Shown: positions 11,101-24,594 of the stretch, piece after piece | How positions within the stretch are numbered: position 1 is the stretch's first letter | Layout of the letters: every line of letters starts with the position of its first letter | NCBI GenBank assembly: GCA_964247055.1 | Contig: OZ176050.1 | Location: 186,001-250,000, forward strand | Length of the DNA stretch: 64,000 nt | Direction of reading: 5' to 3' | Source: Paragordius varius | Lineage: Eukaryota > Nematomorpha | Program-made: the position numbers and the translations under genes | The notes under the pieces: generated by a model | Databases searched by the model: none | Seen by the model: only the letters and a program-made list of their open reading frames with translations | What the model was told of the DNA's origin: nothing

Positions 11101-11377
11101 TTCCATCATCACCCCAAATATTTTCGAGATCGGAGTATAAATGTAATTTTTATGAATTTTTTAAATATTTAAAAAATTTATTTTATACGATTTTAAAAAT
11201 AAAAATGGCTACCTAAAATCCAAATTTGATCAGGTGATGTCACCATAATTTTTTTTGGGTAGCCCTATGTTAGTTCCATCATCACCCCAAATATTTTCGA
11301 GATCGGAGTATAAATGTAATTTTTATGAATTTTTTAAATATTTAAAAAATTTATTTTATACGATTTTAAAAATAAAA
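8117..11377 (+). repeat. 19-mer higher-order repeat, copy 1 (3,261 bp)
   Basis: Nineteen monomers in a fixed order recur at an offset of 3,261-3,262 bp. Shared private markers include GTCGCCAAAATT (8327), GGAGGATCTGAC (8556), GTCACTATTTTGGG (8671), GTGATTTCACC with TTACGTAGCC (8831), GGTAATGTCACC with AGCCTTATGG, GTGATGTGACC (9518), GATAAGGTGATG (10021), GGTAGATCC and AGCCCGATGG (10571). One T fewer in a palindrome near 8756 accounts for the 1-bp length difference from copy 2. Confidence 0.95.
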
Positions 11378-14300
11378 ATGGCTACCTAAAATCCAAATTT
11401 GATCAGGTGATGTCGCCATAATTTTTTTTGGGTAGCCCTATGGTAGTTCCATCATCACCCCAAATATTTTCGAGATCGGAATATAAATGTAATTTTTATG
11501 AATTTTTTAAATATTTAAAAAATTTATTTTATACGATTTTAAAAATAAAAATGGCTACCTAAAATCCAAATTTGATCAGGTGATGTCGCCAAAATTTTTT
11601 TTGGGTAGCCCTATAGTAGTTCCATCATCACCCCAAATATTGTCGAGATCGGAGTATAAATGTAATTTTTATGAATTTTTTAAATATTTAAAAAATTTAT
11701 TTTATACGATTTTAAAAATAAAAATGGCTACCTAAAATCCAAATTTGATCAGGTGATGTCGCCATAATTTTTTTTGGGTAGCCCTATAGTAGTTCCATCA
11801 TCACCCCAAATATTTTGGAGGATCTGACTATAAATGTAATTTTTATGAATTTTTTAAATATTAAAAAAATTTATTTTATACGATTTTAAAAATAAAAATG
11901 GCTACCTAAAATCCAAATTTGATCAGGTGATGTCACTATTTTGGGTAGCCCTATGGTAGTTCCATCATCACCCCAAATATTTTCGAGATCGGAGTATAAA
12001 TGTAATTTTTATGAATTTTTTAAATATTTAAAAAATTTATTTTATACGATTTTAAAAATAAAAATGGCTACCTAAAATCCAAATTTGATCAGGTGATTTC
12101 ACCATAATTTTTTTTACGTAGCCCTATGGTAGTTCCATCATCACCCCAAATACTTTGGGGATCGGACTATAAATGTAATTTTTATAAATTTTTTAAATAT
12201 TTAAAAAATTTATTTTATACGATTTTAAAAATAAAAATGGCTACCTAAAATCCAAATTTGATCAGGTAATGTCACCATAATTTTTTTTGGGTAGCCTTAT
12301 GGTAGTTCCATCATCACCCCAAATATTTTCGAGATCGGAGTATAAATGTAATTTTTATGAATTTTTTAAATATTAAAAAAATTTATTTTATACGATTTTA
12401 AAAATAAAAATGGCTACCTAAAATCCAAATTTGATCAGGTGATGTCACTATTTTGGGTAGCCCTATGGTAGTTCCATCATCACCCCAAATATTTTCGAGA
12501 TCGGAGTATAAATGTAATTTTTATGAATTTTTTAAATATTTAAAAAATTTATTTTATACGATTTTAAAAATAAAAATGGCTACCTAAAATCCAAATTTGA
12601 TCAGGTGATGTCACCATAATTTTTTGGTAGCCCTATGGTAGTTCCATCATCACCCCAAATATTTTCGAGATCGGAGTATAAATGTAATTTTTATGAATTT
12701 TTTAAATATTTAAAAAATTTATTTTATACGATTTTAAAAATAAAAATGGCTACCTAAAATCCAAATTTGATCAGGTGATGTGACCATAATTTTTTTTGGG
12801 TAGCCCTATGGTAGTTCCATCATAACCCTAAATATTTTTGAGATCGGACTTTAAATGTAATTTTTTTGAATTTTTTAAATATTTAAAAAATTTATTTTAT
12901 ACGATTTTAAAAATAAAAATGGCTACCTAAAATCCAAATTTGATCAGGTGATGTCACTATAATTTTTTTTGGGTAGCCCTATGGTAGTTCCATCATCACC
13001 CCAATATTTTCGAGATCGGAGTATAAATGTAATTTTTATGAATTTTTTAAATATTTAAAAAATTTATTTTATACGATTTTAAAAATAAAAATGGCTACCT
13101 AAAATCCAAATTTGATCAGGTGATGTCACCATAATTTTTTGGTAGCCCTATGGTAGTTCCATCATCACCCCAAATATTTTCGAGATCGGAGTATAAATGT
13201 AATTTTTATGAATTTTTTAAATATTTAAAAAATTTATTTTATACGATTTTAAAAATAAAAATGGCTACCTAAAATCCAAATTTGATAAGGTGATGTCGCC
13301 ATAATTTTTTTTGGTAGCCCTATGGTAGTTCCATCATAACCCTAAATATTTTTGAGATCGGACTTTAAATGTAATTTTTTTGAATTTTTTAAATATTTAA
13401 AAAATTTATTTTATACGATTTTAAAAATAAAAATGGCTACCTAAAATCCAAATTTGATCAGGTGATGTCACTATAATTTTTTTTGGGTAGCCCTATGGTA
13501 GATCCATCATCACCCCAATATTTTCGAGATCGGAGTATAAATGTAATTTTTATTAATTTTTTAAATATTTAAAAAATTTATTTTATACGATTTTTAAAAT
13601 AAAAATGGCTACCTAAAATCCAAATTTGATCAGGTGATGTCACTATAATTTTTTTGGGTAGCCCTATGGTAGTTCCATCATCACCCCAAATATTTTCGAG
13701 ATCGGAGTATAAATGTAATTTTTATGAATTTTTTAAATATTTAAAAAATTTATTTTATACGATTTTAAAAATAAAAATGGCTACCTAAAATCCAAATTTG
13801 ATCAGGTGATGTCGCCATAATTTTTTTTGGGTAGCCCGATGGTAGTTCCATCATCACCCCGAATACTTTGGGGATCGGACTATAAATGTAATTTTTATGA
13901 ATTTTTTAAATATTTAAAAAATTTATTTTATACGATTTTAAAAATAAAAATGGCTACCTAAAATCCAAATTTGATCAGGTGATGTCACCATAATTTTTTT
14001 TGGGTAGCCCTATGGTAGTTCCATCATCACCCCAAATATTTTCGAGATCGGAGTATAAATGTAATTTTTATGAATTTTTTAAATATTTAAAAAATTTATT
14101 TTATACGATTTTAAAAATAAAAATGGCTACCTAAAATCCAAATTTGATCAGGTGATGTCACCATATTTTTTTTGGGTAGCCCTATGTTAGTTCCATCATC
14201 ACCCCAAATATTTTCGAGATCGGAGTATAAATGTAATTTTTATGAATTTTTTAAATATTTAAAAAATTTATTTTATACGATTTTAAAAATAAAAATGGCT

Positions 14301-14639
14301 ACCTAAAATCCAAATTTGATCAGGTGATGTCACCATAATTTTTTTGGGTAGCCCTATGGTAGTTCCATCATCACCCCAAATATTTTCGAGATCGGAGTAT
14401 AAATGTAATTTTTATGAATTTTTTAAATATTTAAAAAATTTATTTTATACGATTTTAAAAATAAAAATGGCTACCTAAAATCCAAATTTGATCAGGTGAT
14501 GTCACCATAATTTTTTTTGGGTAGCCCTATGTTAGTTCCATCATCACCCCAAATATTTTCGAGATCGGAGTATAAATGTAATTTTTATGAATTTTTTAAA
14601 TATTTAAAAAATTTATTTTATACGATTTTAAAAATAAAA
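11378..14639 (+). repeat. 19-mer higher-order repeat, copy 2 (3,262 bp)
   Basis: Tandem copy of 8117-11377 with the same private markers in the same order: GTCGCCAAAA at 11588, GGAGGATCT at 11817, GTGATTTCACC at 12093, GTGACC at 12780, GATAAGG near 13283, AGCCCGATGG at 13833. I saw very few differences, among them the 1-bp T-tract change and ATGGTAG in place of ATGTTAG in the 18th monomer. The near-identity of two ~3.26-kb units makes this one of the clearest recent duplications in the window. Confidence 0.95.
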
Positions 14640-16020
14640 ATGGCTACCTAAAATCCAAATTTGATCAGGTGATGTCACCATAATTTTTTTGGGGTAGCCC
14701 TATGGTAGTTCCATCATCACCCCAAATATTTTCGAGATCGGAGTATAAATGTAATTTTTATGAATTTTTTAAATATTTAAAAAACTTATTTTATACGATT
14801 TTAAAAATAAAAATGGCTACCTAAAATCCAAATTTGATCAGGTGATGTCACTATAATTTTTTTGGGTAGCCCTATGGTAGTTCCATCATCACCCCAAATA
14901 TTTTCGAGATCGGAGTATAAATGTAATTTTTATGAATTTTTTAAATATTTAAAAAATTTATTTTATACGATTTTAAAAATAAAAATGGCTACCTAAAATC
15001 CAAATTTGATCAGGTGATGTCACCATAATTTTTTTTGGGTAGCCCTATGTTAGTTCCATCATCACCCCAAATATTTTCGAGATCGGAGTATAAATGTAAT
15101 TTTTATGAATTTTTTAAATATTTAAAAAATTTATTTTATACGATTTTAAAAATAAAAATGGCTACCTAAAATCCAAATTTGATCAGGTGATGTCACCATA
15201 ATTTTTTTGGGTAGCCCTATGGTAGTTCCATCATCACCCCAAATATTTTCGAGATCGGAGTATAAATGTAATTTTTATGAATTTTTTAAATATTTAAAAA
15301 ATTTATTTTATACGATTTTAAAAATAAAAATGGCTACCTAAAATCCAAATTTGATCAGGTGATGTCACCATAATTTTTTTTGGGTAGCCCTATGTTAGTT
15401 CCATCATCACCCCAAATATTTTCGAGATCGGAGTATAAATGTAATTTTTATGAATTTTTTAAATATTTAAAAAATTTATTTTATACGATTTTAAAAATAA
15501 AAATGGCTACCTAAAATCCAAATTTGATCAGGTGATGTCACCATAATTTTTTTGGGGTAGCCCTATGGTAGTTCCATCATCACCCCAAATATTTTCGAGA
15601 TCGGAGTATAAATGTAATTTTTATGAATTTTTTAAATATTTAAAAAACTTATTTTATACGATTTTAAAAATAAAAATGGCTACCTAAAATCCAAATTTGA
15701 TCAGGTGATGTCACTATAATTTTTTTGGGTAGCCCTATGGTAGTTCCATCATCACCCCAAATATTTTCGAGATCGGAGTATAAATGTAATTTTTATGAAT
15801 TTTTTAAATATTTAAAAAATTTATTTTATACGATTTTAAAAATAAAAATGGCTACCTAAAATCCAAATTTGATCAGGTGATGTCACCATAATTTTTTTTG
15901 GGTAGCCCTATGGTAGTTCCATCATCACCCCAAATATTTTCGAGAGCGGAGTATAAATGTAATTTTTATGAATTTTTTAAATATTTAAAAAATTTATTTT
16001 ATACGATTTTAAAAATAAAA
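14295..16020 (+). repeat. 5-mer higher-order repeat, two tandem copies (863 bp)
   Basis: Units run 14295-15157 and 15158-16020. The monomer order is 7-T CACCATAA, ATGTTAG, TTTGGGGTAG with AAAAAACTTATT, CACTATAA, and a final CACCATAA monomer. The AACTTATT marker lies 863 bp apart (14785 and 15648). The first unit overlaps the end of the 19-mer, so the 5-mer probably arose by a later exchange that copied its last two monomers. The final monomer of unit 2 has the private change GAGAGCGG. Confidence 0.9.
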
Positions 16021-16192
16021 ATGGCTACCTAAAATCCAAATTTGATCAGGTGATGTCACTATATTTTTTTTGGGTAGCCCTATGGTAGTTCCATCATCAC
16101 CACAAATATTTTCGAGATCGGAGTATAAATGTAATTTTTATGAATTTTTTAAATATTTAAAAAATTTATTTTATACGATTTTAAAAATAAAA

Positions 16193-16350
16193 ATGGCTAC
16201 CTAAAATCCAAATTTGATCAGGTGATGTCACTATAATTTTTTAACTATGGTAGTTCCATCATCACCCCAAATACTTTGGGGATCGGACTATAATTTTTAT
16301 GAATTTTTTTAATATTTAAAAAATTTATTTTATATGATTTTAAAAATAAA
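16193..16350 (+). repeat. Shortened monomer with two internal deletions
   Basis: Compared with the common monomer, GGGTAGCCC is lost (TTTTTTAACTATGG) and six bases are lost after GGACTATAA, so both the right arm GGTAGCC and the ATGTAA stretch are gone. The same pair of deletions occurs in the monomer beginning at 38840, showing common descent and not independent events. Confidence 0.85.
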
Positions 16351-17734
16351 AATGGCTACCTAAAATCCAAATTTGATCAGGTGATGTCACCTTAATTTTT
16401 TTTGGGTAGCCCTATGGTGGTTCCATCATCACCCCAAATATTTTCGAGATCGGAGTATAAATGTAATTTTTATGAATTTTTTAAATATTTAAAAAATTTA
16501 TTTTATACGATTTTAAAAATAAAAATGGCTACCTAAAATCCAAATTTGATCAGGTGATGTCACCATAATTTTTTTTGGGTAGCCCTATGGTAGTTCCATC
16601 ATCACCCCAAATATTGTCGAGATCGGAGTATAAATGTAATTTTTTTGAATTTTTTAAATATTTAAAAAATTTATTTTATACGATTTTAAAAATAAAAATG
16701 GCTACCTAAAATCCAAATTTGATCAGGTGATGTCGCCATAATTTTTTTTGAGTAGCCCTATGGTAGTTCCATCATCACCCCAAATATTTTGGGGATCGGA
16801 CTATAAATGTAATTTTTATGAAGTTTTTAAATATTTAAAAAATTTATTTTATACGATTTTAAAAATAAAAATGGCTACCTAAAATCCAAATTTGATCAGG
16901 TGATGTCACCATAATTTTTTTTGGGTAGCCCTATGGTAGTTCCATCATCACCCCAAATATTTTCGAGATCGGAGTATAAATGTAATTTTTATGAATTTTT
17001 TAAATATTTAAAAAACTTATTTTATACGATTTTAAAAATAAAAATGGCTACCTAAAATCCAAATTTGATCAGGTGATGTCACTATAATTTTTTTGGGTAG
17101 CCCTATGGTAGTTCCATCATCACCCCAAATATTTTCGAGATCGGAGTATAAATGTAATTTTTATGAATTTTATAAATATTTAAAAAATTTATTTTATACG
17201 ATTTTAAAAATAAAAATGGCTACCTAAAATCCAAATTTGATCAGGTGATGTCACCATAATATTTTTTTGGGTAGCCCTATAGTAGTTCCATCATCACCCC
17301 AAATATTTTCGAGATCGGAGTATAAATGTACTTTTTATGAATTTTTTAAATATTTAAAAAATTTATTTTATACGATTTTAAAAATAAAAATGGCTACCTA
17401 AAATCCAAATTTGATCAGGTGATGTCACCATAATTTTTTAAGGTAGCCCTATGGTAGTTCCATCATCACCCCAAATATTTTCGAGATCGGGGTATAAATG
17501 TAATTTTTATGAATTTTTTAAATATTTAAAAAATTTATTTTATACGATTTTAAAAATAAAAATGGCTACCTAAAATCCAAATTTGATCAGGTGATGTCAC
17601 CATAATTTTTTTTGGGTAGCCCTATGGTAGTTCCATCATCACCCCAAATATTGTCGAGATCGGAGTATAAATGTAATTTTTTTGAATTTTTTAAATATTT
17701 AAAAAATTTATTTTATACGATTTTAAAAATAAAA
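16193..17734 (+). repeat. Nine-monomer segment duplicated 22.6 kb away at 38840-40208
   Basis: Shared rare features in the same order are the double-deletion monomer with TTTTTTAACTATGG, the GGTGGTTCC monomer, a TTGTCGAG monomer, AAAAAACTTATT, GAATTTTATAAATATT, the AATATTTTTTTGGG insertion with ATAGTAG, AAGGTAG/GGGGTAT, and a TTGTCGAG monomer. The offset is 22,647 bp up to ~16.6 kb and 22,474 bp after it; the second copy lacks one GTCGCC/GAAG monomer. Part of the segment occurs a third time from about 46.6 to 47.1 kb. Confidence 0.88.
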
Positions 17735-20659
17735 ATGGCTACCTAAAATCCAAATTTGATCAGGTGATGTCACCATAATTTTTTTTGGGTAGCCCTATGG
17801 TAGTTCCATCATCACCCCAAATATTGTCGAGATCGGAGTATAAATGTAATTTTTTTGAATTTTTTAAATATTTAAAAAATTTATTTTATACGATTTTAAA
17901 AATAAAAATTGCTACCTAAAATCCAAATTTGATCAGGTGATGTCGTCATAATTTTTTTTGGGTAGCCCTATGGTAGTTCCATCATCACCCCAAATATTTT
18001 GGGGATCGGACTATAAATGTAATTTTTATGAAGTTTTTAAATATTTAAAAAATTTATTTTATACGATTTTAAAAATAAAAATGGCTACCTAAAATCCAAA
18101 TTTGATCAGGTGATGTCACCATAATTTTTTTTGGGTAGCCCTATGGTAGTTCCATCATCACCCCAAATATTTTCGAGATCGGAGTATAAATGTAATTTTT
18201 ATGAATTTTTTAAATATTTAAAAAATTTATTTTATACGATTTTAAAAATAAAAATGGCTACCTAAAATCCAAATTTGATCAGGTGATGTCACCATAATTT
18301 TTTTTGGGTAGCCCTATTGTAGTTCCATCATCACCCCAAATATTTTCGAGATCGGAGTATAAATGTAATTTTTATGAATTTTTTAAATATTTAAAAAATT
18401 TATTTTATACGATTTTAAAAATAAAAATGGCTACCTAAAATCCAAATTTGATCAGGTGATGTCACCATAATTTTTTAAGGTAGCCCTATGGTAGTTCCAT
18501 CATCACCCCAAATATTTTCGAGATCGGGGTATAAATGTAATTTTTATGAATTTTTTAAATATTTAAAAAATTTATTTTATACGATTTTAAAAATAAAAAT
18601 GGCTACCTAAAATCCAAATTTGATCAGGTGATGTCGTCATAATTTTTTTTGGGTAGCCCTATGGTAGTTCCATCATCACCCCAAATATTTTGGGGATCGG
18701 ACTATAAATGTAATTTTTATGAAGTTTTTAAATATTTAAAAAATTTATTTTATACGATTTTAAAAATAAAAATGGCTACCTAAAATCCAAATTTGATGAG
18801 GTGATGTCACCATAATTTTTTTTGGGTAGCCCTATGGTAGTTCCATCATCACCCCAAATATTTTCGAGATCGGAGTATAAATGTAATTTTTATGAATTTT
18901 TTAAATATTTAAAAAATTTATTTTATACGATTTTAAAAATAAAAATGGCTACCTAAAATCCAAATTTGATCAGGTGATGTCACCATAATTTTTTTTGGGT
19001 AGCCCTATGGTAGTTCCATCATCACCCCAAATATTTTGGGGATCGGACTATAAATGTAATTTTTATGAAGTTTTTAAATATTTAAAAAATTTATTTTATA
19101 CGATTTTAAAAATAAAAATGGCTACCTAAAATCCAAATTTGATGAGGTGATGTCACCATAATTTTTTTTGGGTAGCCCTATGGTAGTTCCATCATCACCC
19201 CAAATATTTTCGAGATCGGAGTATAAATGTAATTTTTATGAATTTTTTAAATATTTAAAAAATTTATTTTATACGATTTTAAAAATAAAAATGGCTACCT
19301 AAAATCCAAATTTGATCAGGTGATGTCACCATAATTTTTTTTGGGTAGCCCTATGGTAGTTCCATCATCACCCCAAATATTTTCGAGATCGGAGTATAAA
19401 TGTAATTTTTATGAATTTTTCAAATATTTAAAAAATTTATTTTATACGATTTTAAAAATAAAAATGGCTACCTAAAATCCAAATTTGATCAGGTGATGTC
19501 ACCATAATTTTTTTTGGGTAGCTCTATGGTAGTTCCATCATCACCCCAAATATTGTCGAGATCGGAGTATAAATGTAATTTTTTTGAATTTTTTAAATAT
19601 TTAAAAATATTATTTTATAGGATTTTAAAAATAAAAATGGCTACCTAAAATCCAAATTTGATCAGGTGATGTCGCCATAATTTTTTTTGGGTAGCCCTAT
19701 AGTAGTTCCATCATCACCCCAAATATTTTCGAGATCGGAGTATAAATGTAATTTTTATGAATTTTTTAAATATTAAAAAAATTTATTTTATACGATTTTA
19801 AAAATAAAAATGGCTACCTAAAATCCAAATTTGATCAGGTGATGTCACCATAATTTTTTAAGGTAGCCCTATGGTAGTTCCATCATCACCCCAAATATTT
19901 TCGAGATCGGGGTATAAATGTAATTTTTATGAATTTTTTAAATATTTAAAAAATTTATTTTATACGATTTTAAAAATAAAAATGGCTACCTAAAATCCAA
20001 ATTTGATCAGGTGATGTCACCATAATTTTTTTTGGGTAGCCCTATGGTAGTTCCATCATCACCCCAAATATTTTCGAGATCGGAGTATAAATGTAATTTT
20101 TATGAATTTTTTAAATATTTAAAAAATTTATTTTATACGATTTTAAAAATAAAAATGGCTACCTAAAATCCAAATTTGATCAGGTGATGTCGTCATAATT
20201 TTTTTTGGGTAGCCCTATGGTAGTTCCATCATCACCCCAAATATTTTGGGGATCGGACTATAAATGTAATTTTTATGAAGTTTTTAAATATTTAAAAAAT
20301 TTATTTTATACGATTTTAAAAATAAAAATGGCTACCTAAAATCCAAATTTGATCAGGTGATGTCACCATAATTTTTTTTGGGTAGCCCTATGGTAGTTCC
20401 ATCATCACCCCAAATATTTTCGAGATCGGAGTATAAATGTAATTTTTATGAATTTTTTAAATATTTAAAAAATTTATTTTATACGATTTTAAAAATAAAA
20501 ATGGCTACCTAAAATCCAAATTTGATCAGGTGATGTCACCATAATTTTTTTTGGGTAGCCCTATGGTAGTTCCATCATCACCCCAAATATTTTCGAGATC
20601 GGAGTATAAATGTAATTTTTATGAATTTTTTAAATATTTAAAAAATTTATTTTATACGA

Positions 20660-20690
20660 TTTTAAAAATAAATTTGATCAGGTGATGTCA
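20660..20690 (+). repeat. 21-bp deletion junction removing ATGGCTACC (first of six)
   Basis: Here AAAAATAAATTTGATCAG replaces the normal path through ATGGCTACCTAAAATCC, a loss of 21 bp at short A-rich microhomology. Identical junctions occur at 22891, 27012, 28028, 30082 and 31962. All six are followed by GGGCAGCCC or GGGGCAGCCC. The identical breakpoints imply one event spread by amplification. These monomers lack the left arm of the GGCTACC/GGTAGCC inverted repeat. Confidence 0.92.
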
Positions 20691-23600
20691 CCATAATTTT
20701 TTTGGGGCAGCCCTATGGTAGTTCCATCATCACCCCAAATATTTTCGAGATCGGAGTATAAATGTAATTTTTATGAATTTTTTAAATATTTAAAAAATTT
20801 ATTTTATACGATTTTAAAAATAAAAATGGCTACCTAAAATCCAAATTTGATCAGGTGATGTCATCATAATTTTTTTGGGTAGCCCTATGGTAGTTCCATC
20901 ATCACCCCGAATACTTTGGGGATCGGACTATAAATGTAATTTTTTTGAATTTTTTAAATATTTAAAAAATTTATTTTATACGATTTTAAAAATAAAAATG
21001 GCTACCTAAAATCCAAATTTGATCAGGTGATGTCGCCATTTTTTGCGTAGCCCTATGGTAGTTCCATCATCACCCTAAATATTTTGGGGATCGGACTATA
21101 AATGTAATTTTTATGAATTTTTTAAATATTTAAAAAATTTATTTTATACGATTTTAAAAATAAAAATGGCTACCTAAAATCCAAATTTGATCAGGTGATG
21201 TCACCATAATTTTTTTTGGGTAGCCCTATGGTAGTTCCATCATCACCCCAAATATTTTCGAGATCGGAATATAAATGTAATTTTTATGAATTTTTTAAAT
21301 ATTTAAAAAATTTATTTTATACGATTTTAAAAATAAAAATGGCTACCTAAAATCCAAATTTGATCAGGTGATGTCACCATAATTTTTTTTGGGTAGCCCT
21401 ATGGTAGTTCCATCATCACCCCAAATATTTTCGAGATCGGAGTATAAATGTAATTTTTATGAATTTTTTAAATATTTAAAAGATTTATTTTATACGATTT
21501 TAAAAATAAAAATGGCTACCTAAAATCCAAATTTGATCAGGTGATGTCACCATAATTTTTTTTGGGTAGCCCTATGGTAGTTCCATCATCACCCCAAATA
21601 TTTTCGAGATCGGAGTATAAATGTAATTTTTATGAATTTTTTAAATATTTAAAAAATTTATTTTATACGATTTTAAAAATAAAAATGGCTACCTAAAATC
21701 CAAATTTGATCAGGTGATGTCACCATAATTTTTTTTGGGTAGCTCTATGGTAGTTCCATCATCACCATAAATATTGTCGAGATCGGAGTATAAATGTAAT
21801 TTTTTTGAATTTTTTAAATATTTAAAAATATTATTTTATACGATTTTAAAAATAAAAATGGCTACCTAAAATCCAAATTTGATCAGGTGATGTCGCCATA
21901 ATTTTTTTTGGGTAGCCCTATAGTAGTTCCATCATCACCCCAAATATTTTCGAGATCGGAGTATAAATGTAATTTTTATGAATTTTTTAATTATTTAAAA
22001 AATTTATTTTATACGATTTTAAAAATAAAAATGGCTACCTAAAATCCAAATTTGATCAGGTGATGTCACCATAATTTTTTAAGGTAGCCCTATGGTAGTT
22101 CCATCATCACCCCAAATATTTTCGAGATCGGGGTATAAATGTAATTTTTATGAATTTTTTAAATATTTAAAAAATTTATTTTATACGATTTTAAAAATAA
22201 AAATGGCTACCTAAAATCCAAATTTGATCAGGTGATGTCACCATAATTTTTTTTGGGTAGCCCTATGGTAGTTCCATCATCACCCCAAATATTGTCGAGA
22301 TCGGAGTATAAATGTAATTTTTTTGAATTTTTTAAATATTTAAAAAATTTATTTTATACGATTTTAAAAATAAAAATGGCTACCTAAAATCCAAATTTGA
22401 TCAGGTCATGTCGCCATAATTTTTTTTGGGTAGCCCTATGGTAGTTCCATCATAACCCCAAATATTTTTGAGATCGGACTTTAAATGTAATTTTTTTGAA
22501 TTTTTTAAATATTTAAAAAATTTATTTTATACGATTTTAAAAATAAAAATGGCTACCTAAAATCCAAATTTGATCAAGTGATGTCACCATAATTTTTTTT
22601 GGGTAGCCCTATGGTAGTTCCATCATCACCCCAAATATTTTCGAGATCGGAGTATAAATGTAATTTTTATGAATTTTTTAAATATTTAAAAAATTTATTT
22701 TATACGATTTTAAAAATAAAAATGGCTACCTAAAATCCAAATTTGATCAGGTGATGTCACCATAATTTTTTTTGGGTAGCCCTATGGTAGTTCCATCATC
22801 ACCCCAAATATTTTCGAGATCGGAGTATAAATGTAATTTTTATGAATTTTTTAAATATTTAAAAAATTTATTTTATACGATTTTAAAAATAAATTTGATC
22901 AGGTGATGTCACCATAATTTTTTTTGGGCAGCCCTATGGTAGTTCCATCATCACCCCAAATATTTTCGAGATCGGAGTATAAATGTAATTTTTATGAATT
23001 TTTTAAATATTTAAAAAATTTATTTTATACGATTTTAAAAATAAAAATGGCTACCTAAAATCCAAATTTGATCAGGTGATGTCACCATAATTTTTTTTGG
23101 GTAGCCCTATGGTAGTTCCATCATCACCCCAAATATTGTCGAGATCGGAGTATAAATGTAATTTTTATGAATTTTTTAAATATTTAAAAAATTTATTTTA
23201 TACGATTTTAAAAATAAAAATGGCTACCTAAAATCCAAATTTGATCAGGTGATGTCGCCATAATTTTTTTTGGGTAGCCCTATGGTAGTTCCATCATCAC
23301 CCCAAATATTTTCGAGATCGGAGTATAAATGTAATTTTTATGAATTTTTTAAATATTTAAAAAATTTATTTTATACGATTTTAAAAATAAAAATGGCTAC
23401 CTAAAATCCAAATTTGATCAGGTGATGTCACCATAATTTTTTTGGGTAGCCCTATGTTAGTTCCATCATCACCCCAAATATTTTCGAGATCGGAGTATAA
23501 ATGTAATTTTTATGAATTTTTTAAATATTTAAAAAATTTATTTTATACGATTTTAAAAATAAAAATGGCTACCTAAAATCCAAATTTGATCAGGTGATGT

Positions 23601-24594
23601 CACTATAATTTTTTTGGGTAGCCCTATGGTAGTTCCATCATCACCCCAAATATTTTGGGGATCGGACTATAAATGTAATTTTTATGAATTTTTTAAATAT
23701 TTAAAAAATTTATTTTATACGATTTTAAAAAATGGCTACCTAAAATCCAAATTTGATCAGGTGATGTCACCATAATTTTTTTTGGGTAGCCCTATGGTAG
23801 TTCCATCATCACCCCAAATATTTTCGAGATCAGAGTATAAATGTAATTTTTATGAATTTTTTAAATATTTAAAAAATTTATTTTATACGATTTTAAAAAT
23901 AAAAATGGCTACCTAAAATCCAAATTTGATCAGGTGATGTCACTATAATTTTTTTGGGTAGCCCTATGGTAGTTCCATCATCACCCCAAATATTTTCGAG
24001 ATCGGAGTATAAATGTAATTTTTATGAATTTTTTAAATATTTAAAAAATTTATTTTATACGATTTTAAAAATAAAAATGGCTACCTAAAATCCAAATTTG
24101 ATCAGGTGATGTCACCATAATTTTTTTTGGGTAGCCCTATGGTAGTTCCATCATCACCCCAAATATTTTCGAGATCGGAGTATAAATGTATTTTTTATGA
24201 ATTTTTTAAATATTTAAAAAATTTATTTTATACGATTTTAAAAATAAAAATGGCTACCTAAAATCCAAATTTGATCAGGTGATGTCGCCATAATTTTTTT
24301 TGGGTAGCCCTATGGTAGTTCCATCATCACCCCAAATATTTTCGAGATCGGAGTATAAATGTAATTTTTATGAATTTTTTAAATATTTAAAAAATTTATT
24401 TTATACGATTTTAAAAATAAAAATGGCTACCTAAAATCCAAATTTGATCAGGTGATGTCACCATAATTTTTTTGGGTAGCCCTATGGTAGTTCCATCATC
24501 ACCCCGAATATTTTGGGGATCGGACTATAAATGTAATTTTTATGAAGTTTTTAAATATTTAAAAAATTTATTTTATACGATTTTAAAAATAAAA
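20670..24594 (+). repeat. Left copy of a large segment repeated ~9.42 kb downstream
   Basis: The order starts with the 21-bp-deletion monomer, then CATCATAA with GAATACTTTGGGG, GCGTAG with CCTAAATATTTTGGGG, GGAATATAAATG, AAAAGATTT, GCTCTATGG with CATAAATATTGTCGAG, ATAGTAG and AAGGTAG. It recurs from 30082 at offsets of 9,412-9,418 bp. Between the copies, two monomers near 22378-22720 are absent from the right copy and two others are gained later. The GTCGCCATTTTTTGCG monomer (21037) is 5 bp shorter than its partner. Confidence 0.88.
23720..23750 (+). repeat. 5-bp deletion junction before ATGGC (one of nine)
   Basis: TTTTAAAAAATGGC replaces TTTTAAAAATAAAAATGGC, which removes AATAAA. The same form is seen near 33150, 37636, 37979, 45216, 45559, 54880, 60053 and 61430. 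The first six are linked to GATCAGAG. The last three form a second group after AAAAAACTTATT monomers, so the deletion may have spread twice or been recombined onto another background. Confidence 0.85.

Larger units (their letters stand above)
16021..20669 (+). repeat. Mixed satellite block with GAAG, AAGGTAG and TTGTCGAG classes
   Basis: About 27 monomers without one dominant period. AAGGTAG monomers, which carry GATCGGGGTATAAATG, recur near 17390, 18426 and 19810. GTCGTC/GGGG/GAAG monomers recur near 17910, 18598 and 20156. A two-monomer unit (GGGG/GAAG followed by GATGAGGTGATG) repeats around 18598-19289. The left part matches 38840-40208 in order and private changes. No other sequence is present. 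Confidence 0.85.
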
